Positions 1-9,585 of a stretch of 64,000 bases of DNA are shown piece by piece. The DNA comes from Plasmopara viticola (taxonomy: Eukaryota > Oomycota > Peronosporomycetes > Peronosporales > Peronosporaceae), in the NCBI GenBank assembly GCA_001695595.3, contig MBPM02000190.1:1-64000 (forward strand). Reading direction: 5' to 3'. The first letter of the stretch is position 1; each line of letters opens with the position of its first letter. Below the pieces are notes generated by a model. It was not told where the DNA came from. It ran no database searches and saw only the letters and a program-made list of their open reading frames with translations. The position numbers were made by a program, and so were the translations under genes.

Positions 1-2667
1 ATCGCTGTAATTTTTACTATAATCAATGTTCATCTGATATCCTTCTATGTCATCTTCATCCACTTTCTTCAAGTTTTCATTCGGTGTCATTGATAGTAAG
101 TTTATGTATCCAGCTGCATACAATTCTTGACTGATGAAACCAATCTTTGGGATAGTTTTGATCCTTTGTATCGATATTCATAGATACTTAGATCATAGAA
201 TTTATCGCAATAAACAGTGTCTAATTGTTTAATAATGTCTTTGCAACGACGATCAGATGTACAGTAGATTGAACTGCATTGAATTGGTCCACCAAATGTA
301 GCTGCAACACTTACTGTTACTGGACCTGATTGGGATGCCGTATATGCTGTACTACTACCTTGTGCATATAATTGTCCACCTACATTAAAAGTATTACTTA
401 CCGTTCCTGATACGCTTAACATAGCTGATGGAGAAGTAGTTCCAATTCCTAATCGACCATTTGTATCTAAAATCATCTTAGTTGAGTTATTGACTCCGAA
501 TCGCAAATCATTGTTAGTCAAATTGCCCATCCAAGTTGCATTAGTAAATGTTGTATTCGGTCCAGAGTTAAATTCAATAACAATATTTGGCGATACATTA
601 TTTGATTGAAGGTCTAATACTTTCTGGTAGGAACCATCAACATAGTTTGCACTTCCAAAAGCAGTTACTGCAGCAGCAGCTATAGCATTAACTGCTAATG
701 CTCCAGTTGATAACATTCTACATGTTTCTGATACATTGTTTGTAGCAGATTGTGTTAAAAATACTAGGTCACCAGCAGCTGCAGCAGTACGTTGAGATAA
801 AATTACACCATGAGGCATACCATCTACATTACTATTTCTAAATGCAATCGCAGTTGAATTGTACTGTCCATTTGTATTTACTGTTGATAACATATTTAAG
901 CCATAATTACTTGCATTAGTAGTGCCGGTAGGTTGGGTAGCATCTGATGATGTAAAATTAACTTTACCAACATTCGTTAAATTTCTACTTGCATCTAATA
1001 CTAATGCTTTTGAAGCTTCTGCTGTTCCTGGGCCCATAGTTAAATCTAAGTAGTTAAGCTCTGTTGCATTTGATGTAATTAATGTACCACCAAGCTTTAA
1101 TCAACAGTAGCTGCATTATGATTTAAAATATCAATATTACCAACAGTATCACATTGCAATCGTCTTGTATTGTTTGAATTAAGAAGAAACTATGGTTTGT
1201 AAAAGAACCAATATCTTGAGCACCACCACTATTTTGAATGGTTAAGCGAAAGGTACTCGTTGAGGTTGTATTACTGATTGAAATGGAGTAGTGCCATTTG
1301 TAATTGTCAATGACGTAGGTAGCGTTAAATCTCCTGTAGATGTAATATTTGGTTGAGCTGCTGTTTGTAAAGTTCCTGTAATAGAAGTAGCGCTTAATGA
1401 TGAGATACCAGAGACAGCGCCCGTTGAGCTAATTGTCATTCTTCCTGTATTACTTGTTTGAAAGACTAAATTGTTTGCTGTAGATGTTCCAAAATAAGCC
1501 CCATTGTTAAAATGAAACAGAGCACATGTTGAAGTCCCATTTATAGATCTAAACGATTGCCCATTAGCAGTTAAAGTAGCGGTTACTAATCCTGCCGTAT
1601 TCAATGATGTTAAAGTTCCAATCGATGTAATATTTGGTTGTGCTGCTGTTTGAAGTGTCCCAGTAATTGATGTAGCCGTAAGAGTCGATGTAATATTTGG
1701 TTGTGCTGCTGTTTGAAGTGTCCCAGTAATTGATGTAGCCGTAAGAGTCGCTAACGTTCCAATCGATGTAATATTTGGCTGAGCAGCTGTTTGAAGTGTT
1801 CCAGTAATTGATGTAGCCGTAAGAGTCGCTAACCTTCCAATCGACGTAATATTGGGCTGAGCGGCTGTTTGAAGTGTTCCATATAAAGTTGAAGCGGATA
1901 TATTAGTAGCTGTCAATGTGTTATTAACAGCTACATTTCCATTCGTTAATACTGACATTTGCACAGATCCATTATTTGATGCAAAGTCAATGGATGATTT
2001 GAAAACGTTTGAAGACAACATTGAGTTCCATCGAACCACTGCTGATAAATAACTGTTCCATCAGTGATTTGATACAATGAGTTTGTTAATGCTGTCGATC
2101 CGATAATATCTAATTGTTTAGCTGGAGATGTGTTATTAATGCCTACGAAACCAGTGGATCCTATCGTTATTTTTCTATTTCCATTTGTTCTAAAATGGAA
2201 CTTATTCGCTGTTGTACTGCCAAATGTCTGATCTCCAGATACAGAATCAACAGATAATGAGCACGTGCTACTCGACAGGGAGTTATTACAAGTTATAGGG
2301 GTAGATCCACTAACATTGAGTGCTGATGAAATTGTTCCCAGTGATGTATGTTAGGCTGTGCAGCTGTTTGAAGAGTTCCTGTTAATTGTGATGCTGAGAG
2401 ATTATTAATGTTCGCGATGTCTCTGGTAGAGTCAACCGCAATCAATTTTCCAGCGGAAGCTGTTCCTGGTGTAATACCCGACAGCACACTCAAATCAATC
2501 ATTGTTCCATTTTGATAGATATTTCCAGTGATGTACAAATCCGAAGTGTAATTCACCCCATATCTTTTGTTATATCGCAAATCGCCAATACTAATAGTCA
2601 AGTAATCCAATGAGCCGATATAGTCTGATGGATTGTATAAGGATGGAATATAATTAGGTGGTAGCAT
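1..2667 (-). pseudogene. Virus-like fibre protein with S74 chaperone end, arm A1 copy, broken and cut by window edge
   Basis: Starts at the ATG whose complement is at 2665-2667 (protein start MLPPNYIPSLYNP), matching the partner copy. The protein is a repetitive fibre: units around GTLQTAAQPNITSIGTL recur, alternating with Ala/Thr/Asn/Ser-rich beta-type sequence. The end contains SDRRCKDIIKQLD, typical of the peptidase S74 intramolecular chaperone that trimerises and then cuts itself off phage and large-DNA-virus fibres. Single-base deletions break the frame near 2345, 1100 and 1295, and four bases are missing near 165. At the codon that is a stop in the partner (9022-9024) this copy keeps a Leu codon. 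It has four GTLQTAAQPNITS units in the central run where the partner has three. Family assignment is from motifs only. Confidence 0.82.
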
Positions 2668-2687
2668 TTTGTAAAACGATCCTTTAT

Positions 2688-2699
2688 ATAATATAACAG
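2688..2699 (-). promoter_or_regulatory. Viral promoter motif CTGTTATATTAT (arm A1 copy)
   Basis: Lies between the divergent ATPase (start 2718) and fibre (start 2667) genes, overlapping a TATA-like stretch. It is the mirror of 6600-6611. The same 12 bases occur between the capsid and protease genes at 11356-11367. A promoter role is inferred from position and recurrence. Confidence 0.5.
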
Positions 2700-2717
2700 A
2701 TAGATTTGTCATACAAG

Positions 2718-3104
2718 ATGAGTTCAATTCCTGATTTTGGTGGAATGCTCCCAAAGGAGTTTAAGAAGAAATCGTTCGGAGAAATGAAAAGCTTGGTATT
2801 CAAAAGCTTTTTCGTTTAATAGTATTAGGTCCCAGCTTCTCTGGTAAATCAAATCTAGCTTTTCATATACTTAAAGAGTCTCCACACGTCTATAGTCACC
2901 TTGACGTCATAGCACGCAATCCTGACCAAGAGTTATATGATTACATCAAAGAAAAATTACAAGGTTTTGTAACTTTTATGATCCGGATGCTCCTCCAAGT
3001 GTTGACGCCATCAAAGAGATTCCAAATGCTTTACAGCTTGTTATTATTGATGATTATTCCAACGATAAGAAGCTTCAGAGAGATTTGTTTAGTCATTTCT
3101 TTAC
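2718..3104 (+). pseudogene. Viral genome-packaging ATPase, 5' part, frameshifted (arm A1)
   Basis: Starts MSSIPDFGGMLPKEFKK. The partner copy shows a Walker A motif (GPSFSGKS) and a Walker B motif (LVIIDDYS), as expected of the FtsK/HerA-type (A32-like) packaging ATPases of polinton-like viruses, virophages and NCLDVs. This copy has lost one A near 2783 and one base near 2977 relative to the partner, so the frame is broken twice. Homology stops at about 3104, just after the SHFF segment, where inverted Copia sequence begins; the C-terminal third (sensor and arginine-finger region) is absent. It is divergent from the fibre gene with about 50 bp between the starts. Confidence 0.75.
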
Positions 3105-4300
3105 GTCAACTTGCGGTCGATGTGATCGCCTGCCCAATCTGCGCCCGAGTATCCACAAAAATCGACTTTGTTGCCAGGCTAAAAGCAAATACCATGAGAT
3201 TTTGTACCTTGCAAATAGCGAAATATACGCTTGACTGCAGTCCAATGCTCAATTTGTGGGTTTTCCATGAATCTTGATACATAGCCATTTGCAAATGCAA
3301 TGTCCGGCCGCGTCGCTGTCGTCAGATACATGAGAGCTCCGACCGCTTCTCGAAATGGCGCATCTACCTTGGTTGGAGAGTCGTTTGGCGCGAGCTTCGT
3401 GCTAATGTCTGTTGGACTTATAACTGACTTGCAATGATCCATACCGAATCGCTCGAGAATGTTATGGATGTAACGCCGCTGACTCATTGTAACGCTGCCG
3501 TTGTCGTTGTCTACAAGCTCAATGCCCACTATCGGTCATCTCAAAGCGATTCTTCAAGGCGATTTTCGTTTCTGCAATCAACGCTATTGAACCCCAGTAA
3601 TCAACACATCATCGACATATACCAGAAGTAGCACGCATTGGTTGGTTGAAATCTTGATGTAAAGGGACGGATCGAAGGCTGAAACTTGATATCCAATCGA
3701 GCACACAAACTCATTAAAACTTTCATTCCATGAGGGAGAAGCTTGTTTCAGACCATAAATTGCCTTGTCGAGTACAAAACAATCGCATCCCTTGTTAAGT
3801 TCAACCCCTTCTGAAGTAGTTCAATAAACAATTTTCTCCATCCTTCCATTCAGAAAAGCTAACACTGCATCCAATTGATCAAGTGGCCACTCGAAGTACT
3901 TCGTCAAGGCGATGACCATCCGTAACGTTACGTACTTGATCACAGGTGAAGACGTTCCTGTATAGTCAATGCCATAGTTTTGTCGAAAGCCCTTTGCCAC
4001 GAGTCGAGACTTGTAATTAACAATCGAACCGTCGGCTTTTCGTTTGATCTTGAAACCCCCCTGGTTCCGATAGCATGTAGTCTTGACGGCAACTTTACAG
4101 CTCGAAAGACTTGACGAAGTCGCGTTGAATCAAGTTCCGCACGAATAGCTTTGCGCCAATGAAGCTGGTCAGGTTCACTTACAGCATTTTGACAAGTGGC
4201 TGGTTCGGACAAGTCGTAAGCTTCGACAGCGCTTACACTCGCACGCCAGAATGTCGGTGAAGTTGAGTCGATGTTTTCGTTCTCGGAAGCATGAGCGTCG
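3103..4300 (-). mobile_element. Ty1/Copia pol fragment (RT-RNase H), inverted copy in arm A1
   Basis: Mirror image of 4999-6194. On the minus strand it encodes part of the Copia reverse transcriptase and, at 3179-3529, the segment between RT and RNase H (…GALMYLTTATRPDIAF…). Stops and frameshifts break it. It joins the viral ATPase at about 3103 and the central Copia fragment at 4300/4301, where the inversion turns. Confidence 0.85.
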
Positions 4301-6194
4301 AGAACGAGGGTGTTGAGCAGCATGTAACAGTTTTAATAGCGCATCAAACCAACGAAGCAGCTGAGCACGCTATGAGGACGATTGTGACTATTGGACGCGG
4401 CATACTACATCACGCTAAACTGGACAAGAATTTTTGGGGGGAGGCTGCTATGACAGCAATACACATCAAGGACTGCCTTCCCTCACCAAAAATCAAGAAC
4501 AAGACTCCATTCGAGATCATTTACAAGCTCAAGCCTAGTGTTGGACATATGCGTGTCTTTGGGTGTCGGGCCAACGTTTTGACTCCGAAGGAAAAGAGGC
4601 TCAAGTGACTCGAGTTGGTGTGTCTTTAGGCTACGGAGAAGTATCCAAAGCATATCGAATCTACGACATCCAAACTCACAAAAGTTGTGATCAGTCGATA
4701 CGTAAAGTTTGATACATCAAGTTTTGGTGTTTGGAAGGCAACATCTTTGACGACATTGAGGAAGCAAACATAGACTTCGACTCACTCGAAATAGAAGACA
4801 ACGGCTTCACATATACGACAAATTTTAAGCAAACAGGTAAGCGCAAGCTGCGACAACAAGAACAGATCCAATCAGAAAGAACTTTAAGTCCCATGTATGG
4901 TGAAGCAGGACTGGAAGAAACGAGTGCTCCTGAAGAAAAGGGCCCACATCGAACCAAGCGGCAATCTCGTGTGCAAAGAGGATCTAGCATTGGCCAAGAC
5001 GCTCATGCTTCCGAGAACGAAAATATCGACTCAACTTCACCGACATTCTGGCGTGCGAGTGTAAGCGCTGTCGAAGCTTACGACTTGTCCGAACCAGCCA
5101 CTTGTCAAAATGCTGTAAGTGAACCTGACTAGCTTCATTGGCGCAAAGCTATTCGTGCGGAACTTGATTCAACGCGACTTCGTCAAGTCTTTCGAGCTGT
5201 AAAGTTGCCGTCAAGACTACATGCTATCGGAACCAGGGGGGTCTCAAGATCAAACGAAAAGCCGACGATTCAATTGATAATTACAAGTCTCGACTCGTGG
5301 CAAAGGGCTTTCGACAAAATTATGGCATTGACTATACAGGTACGTCTTCACCTGTGATCAAGTACGTAACGTTACGGATGGTCATCGCCTTGACGAAGTA
5401 CTTCGAGTGGCCACTTGATCAATTGGATGCAGTGTTAGCTTTTCTGAATGGAAGGATGGAGAAAATTGTTTATTGAACTACTTCAGAAGGGGTTGAACTT
5501 AACAAGGGATGCGATTGTTTTGTACTCGACAAGGCAATTTATGGTCTGAAACAAGCTTCTCCCTCATGGAATGAAAGTTTTAATGAGTTTGTGTGCTCGA
5601 TTGGATATCAAGTTTCAGCCTTCGATCCGTGCCTTTACATCAAGATTTCAACCAACCAATGCGTGCTACTTCTGGTATATGTCGATGATGTGTTGATTAC
5701 TGGGGTTCAATAGCGTTGATTGCAGAAACGAAAATCGCCTTGAAGAATCGCTTTGAGATGACCGATAGTGGGCATTGAGCTTGTAGACAACGACAACGGC
5801 AGCGTTACAATGAGTCAGCGGCGTTACATCCATAACATTCTCGAGCGATTCGGTATGGATCATTGCAAGTCAGTTATAAGTCCAACAGACATTAGCACGA
5901 AGCTCGCGCCAAACGACTCTCCAACCAAGGTAGATGCGCCATTTCGAGAAGCGGTCGGAGCTCTCATGTATCTGACGACAGCGACGCGGCCGGACATTGC
6001 ATTTGCAAATGGCTATGTATCAAGATTCATGGAAAACCCACAGATTGAGCATTGGACTGCAGTCAAGCGTATATTTCGCTATTTGCAAGGTACAAAATCT
6101 CATGGTATTTGCTTTTAGCCTGGCAACAAAGTCGATTTTTGTGGATACTCGGGCGCAGATTGGGCAGGCGATCACATCGACCGCAAGTTGACGT
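4301..6194 (+). mobile_element. Ty1/Copia pol fragment: integrase C-terminus, RT and RNase H start, truncated both ends
   Basis: Reading rightward: integrase core end with Copia-type sequence (FWGEAAMTAIHIKDCLP, then MRVFGCRANVLTPKEKRLK, 4310-4608), an acidic linker (4731-5100), reverse transcriptase with YGLKQASPSWNE and the catalytic YVDD (about 5100-5700), and the segment leading into RNase H (5768-6118, then a broken GYSGADWAGD at about 6130-6170). A stop after KEKRLK, a stop in the linker and frameshifts in RT make it non-functional. There is no LTR, gag or protease. The 5' end is cut at the inversion turn (4300/4301) and the 3' end joins antisense viral ATPase at about 6194. Confidence 0.9.
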
Positions 6195-6581
6195 AAAGAA
6201 ATGACTAAACAAATCTCTCTGAAGCTTCTTATCGTTGGAATAATCATCAATAATAACAAGCTGTAAAGCATTTGGAATCTCTTTGATGGCGTCAACACTT
6301 GGAGGAGCATCCGGATCATAGAAAGTTACAAAACCTTGTAATTTTTCTTTGATGTAATCGTATAACTCTTGGTCAGGATTGCGTGCTATGACGTGAAGGT
6401 GACTATAGACGTGTGGAGACTCTTTAAGTATATGAAAAGCTAGATTTGATTTACCAGAGAAGCTGGGACCTAATACTATTAAACGAAAAAGCTTTTGAAT
6501 ACCAAGCTTTTCATTTTCTCCGAACGATTTCTTCTTAAACTCCTTTGGGAGCATTCCACCAAAATCAGGAATTGAACTCAT
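6195..6581 (-). pseudogene. Viral genome-packaging ATPase, C-terminally truncated (arm A2)
   Basis: Open from ATG 6581 (an in-frame ATG also lies at 6593) through about 130 viral codons, then through the junction into antisense Copia sequence, stopping at 6063. Visible are GPSFSGKSNLAF (Walker A), a hydrophobic strand ending in DD (LVIIDDYSND, Walker B) and an N-terminal PKEFKKKSFGENEK lead. The family normally continues into a region with a conserved Arg/His patch and sensor helices; that part is missing. The fused tail of about 43 residues is Copia antisense and unlikely to be functional. It diverges from the fibre gene. Confidence 0.78.
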
Positions 6582-6631
6582 CTTGTATGACAAATCTATC
6601 TGTTATATTATATAAAGGATCGTTTTACAAA
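6582..6631. promoter_or_regulatory. 50-bp divergent promoter between ATPase and fibre genes
   Basis: Contains CTGTTATATTAT at 6600-6611 running into TATATAAAGG, a TATA-like box. Both genes start within about 20 bp of this core, as in compact viral genomes. The 12-base motif is shared with the capsid/protease divergent promoter. Confidence 0.55.
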
Positions 6632-9323
6632 ATGCTACCACCTAATTATATTCCATCCTTATACAATCCATCAGACTATATCGGCTCATTGGATTACTTG
6701 ACTATTAGTATTGGCGATTTGCGATATAACAAAAGAAATGGGGTGAATTACACTTCGGATTTGTACATCACTGGAAATATCTATCAAAATGGAACAATGA
6801 TTGATTTGAGTGTGCTGTCGGGTATTACACCAGGAACAGCTTCCGCTGGGAAATTGATTGCGGTTGACTCTACCAGAGACATCGCGAACATTAATAATCT
6901 CTCAGCATCACAATTAACAGGAACTCTTCAAACAGCTGCACAGCCTAACATTACATCACTGGAACAATTTCATCAACACTCAATGTTAGTGGATCTACCC
7001 CTATAACTTGTAATAACTCCCTGTCGAGTAGCACGTGCTCATTATCTGTTGATTCTGTATCTGGAGATCAGACATTTGGCAGTACAACAGCGAATAAGTT
7101 CCATTTTAGAACAAATGGAAATAGAAAAATAACGATAGGATCCACTGGTTTCGTAGGCATTAATAACACATCTCCAGCTAAACAATTAGATATTATCGGA
7201 TCGACAGCATTAACAAACTCATTGTATCAAATCACTGATGGAACAGTTATTTATCAGCAGTGGTTCGATGGAACTCAATGTTGTCTTCAAACGTTTTCAA
7301 ATCATCCATTGACTTTTGCATCAAATAATGGATCTGTGCAAATGTCAGTATTAACGAATGGAAATGTAGCTGTTAATAACACATTGACAGCTACTAATAT
7401 ATCCGCTTCAACTTTATATGGAACACTTCAAACAGCCGCTCAGCCCAATATTACATCGATTGGAACTTTAGCGACTCTTACGGCTACATCAATTACTGGA
7501 ACACTTCAAACAGCTGCTCAGCCAAATATTACATCGATTGGAACGTTAGCGACTCTTACGGCTACATCAATTACTGGGACACTTCAAACAGCAGCACAAC
7601 CAAATATTACATCGATTGGAACTTTAACATCATTGAATACGGCAGGATTAGTAACCGCTACTTTAACTGCTAATGGGCAATCGTTTAGATCTATAAATGG
7701 GACTTCAACATGTGCTCTGTTTCATTTTAACAATGGGGATGCTTATTTTGGAACATCTACAGCAAACAATTTAGTCTTTCAAACAAGTAATACAGGAAGA
7801 ATGACAATTAGCTCAACGGGCGCTGTCTCTGGTATCTCATCATTAAGCGCTACTTCTATTACAGGAACTTTACAAACAGCAGCTCAACCAAATATTACAT
7901 CTACAGGAGATTTAACGCTACCTACGTCATTGACAATTACAAATGGCACTACTCCACTTTCAATCAGTAATACAACCTCAACGAGTACCTTTCGCTTAAC
8001 CATTCAAAATAGTGGTGGTGCTCAAGATATTGGTTCTTTTACAAACCATAGTTTCTTCTTAAATTCAAACAATACAAGACGATTGCAATGTGATACTGTT
8101 GGTAATATTGATATTTTAAATCATAATGCAGCTACTGTTGGATTAAAGCTTGGTGGTACATTAATTACATCAAATGCAACAGAGCTTAACTACTTAGATT
8201 TAACTATGGGCCCAGGAACAGCAGAAGCTTCAAAAGCATTAGTATTAGATGCAAGTAGAAATTTAACGAATGTTGGTAAAGTTAATTTTACATCATCAGA
8301 TGCTACCCAACCTACCGGCACTACTAATGCAAGTAATTATGGCTTAAATATGTTATCAACAGTAAATACAAATGGACAGTACAATTCAGCTGCGATTGCA
8401 TTTAGAAATAGTAATGTAGATGGTATGCCTCATGGTGTAATTTTATCTCAACGTACTGCTGCAGCTGCTGGTGACCTAGTATTTTTAACACAATCTGCTA
8501 CAAACAATGTATCAGAAACATGTAGAATGTTATCAACTGGAGCATTAGCAGTTAATGCTATAGCTGCTGCTGCAGTAACTGCTTTTGGAAGTGCAAACTA
8601 TGTTGATGGTTCCTACCAGAAAGTATTAGACCTTCAATCAAATAATGTATCGCCAATTGATTTTTGTATTGAAATTAACTCTGGACCGAATACAACATCT
8701 ACTAATGCAACTTGGATGGGCAATTTGACTAACAATGATTTGCGATTCGGAGTCAATAACTCAACTAAGATGATTTTAGATACAAATGGTCGATTAGGAA
8801 TTGGAACTACTTCTCCATCAGCTATGTTAAGCGTATCAGGAACGGTAAGTAATACTTTTAATGTAGGTGGACAATTATATGCACAAGGTAGTAGTACAGC
8901 ATATACAACATCTCAATTAGGTCCAGTAACAGTAAGTGTTGCAGCTACATTTGGTGGACCAATTCAATGCAGTTCAATCTACTGTACATCTGATCGTCGT
9001 TGCAAAGACATTATTAAACAATAAGACACTGTTTATTGCGATAAATTCTATGATCTAAGTATCTATGAATATCGATACAAAGGATCAGATGAAACTATCC
9101 CAAAGATTGGTTCATCAGTCAAGAATTGTATGCAGCTGGATACATAAACTTACTATCAATGACACCGAATGAAAACTTGAAGAAAGTGGATGAAGATGAC
9201 ATAGAAGGATATCAGATGAACATTGATTATAGTAAAATTACAGCGATAAACTTCTGCATGATAAAAAAATTACTCAATCAAGTGAAGCAACTTGAGATGG
9301 AGCTGAAGCATAATTTTGAGTAA
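6632..9323 (+). pseudogene. Virus-like fibre protein with S74 chaperone domain (arm A2), nearly complete
   Basis: Start chosen at ATG 6632 (MLPPNYIPSLYNPSDYIG), just after the TATA-like box; the open frame upstream runs into the ATPase. Roughly 890 codons to the stop at 9321-9323. Order: short N-terminal lead; fibre with GTLQTAAQPNITS units (near 6910, 7430, 7500, 7575, 7865) separated by beta-type Thr/Ser/Asn-rich sequence; a GRLGIGTTSPSAMLSVSG segment typical before S74 domains; then SDRRCKDIIKQ and the chaperone with LLSMTPNENLKKVDED and a C-terminal helix. Lesions: one G missing near 6960, a TAA stop at 9022-9024 where the partner has TTA, and one base missing near 9112. It is convergent with the capsid gene. 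The role (host attachment or capsid fibre) is inferred from family. Confidence 0.85.
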
Positions 9324-9338
9324 AGCTCAATAGATTCC

Positions 9339-9557
9339 GGTCTGACGACCGCTCGAACTTGTTCGACGGTCAAAGACTTTTCGAACTTCGTTCGGATGTC
9401 AACAAAAAAACTTGATTTTTTTTGCCGGCTGACGGACACCAATAGCCTGACTGGTCTGAAGACCAGGCGAACTTGTTCGGCGGGCAAAGACCCTTCGAAC
9501 TTCGTTCGTACGGCGAGGGAGTTCACTCGCGAGCCAATGGTTCTGGAGCTCGCTCCA
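9339..9557. terminator. Array of short perfect hairpins between convergent fibre and capsid genes
   Basis: At least eight inverted repeats with 5-6 bp perfect stems lie in about 220 bp: 9339-9350 (GGTC/GACC), 9353-9366 (TCGAAC-TT-GTTCGA), 9382-9394 (CGAAC-TTC-GTTCG), an A-run/T-run pair near 9402-9420, 9451-9466 (CTGGTC-TGAA-GACCAG), 9468-9479, 9496-9508, 9513-9530 (GCGAG/CTCGC) and 9544-9557 (TGGAGC-TC-GCTCCA). Two larger units, 9339-9401 and 9452-9515, are diverged direct repeats of each other. The position between two convergent 3' ends suggests a bidirectional 3'-end or transcription-stop region. Function is inferred. Confidence 0.5.
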
Positions 9558-9585
9558 ATCTACTCATATTCAACCACTTCACCGG

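Larger units (their letters stand above)
1..4300. repeat. Arm A1 of a large inverted repeat (partner 4999-9246)
   Basis: Positions pair with the partner arm at a coordinate sum of about 9299 near the centre, falling to about 9243 toward the window edge because of small indels and one extra fibre repeat unit in this arm. The arm carries the fibre gene, the truncated ATPase and the RT/RNase H part of a Copia element. It runs off the left edge of the window. The arms are nearly identical but differ by several single-base indels and substitutions. The unpaired centre, 4301-4998, is Copia integrase and linker sequence. Confidence 0.93.
4999..9246. repeat. Arm A2 of a large inverted repeat (partner 1-4300)
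   Basis: Reverse complement of 1-4300. Copia sequence runs without interruption from the unpaired centre into this arm, so A2 looks like the original arrangement and A1 like a folded-back copy. The end given is where the partner meets the window edge; the real repeat may extend further right if the left copy continues outside the window. Confidence 0.93.

Noticed and set aside
7430..7640. CRISPR-like spaced repeats
   Set aside because: These are in-frame protein repeat units of the fibre gene with diverged spacers of coding sequence, in a eukaryotic genome.
9278..9526. 82-codon minus-strand frame with RTKFE…EQVR repeats
   Set aside because: Lies wholly in the hairpin array between convergent genes; the peptide repeats follow from the DNA inverted and direct repeats.
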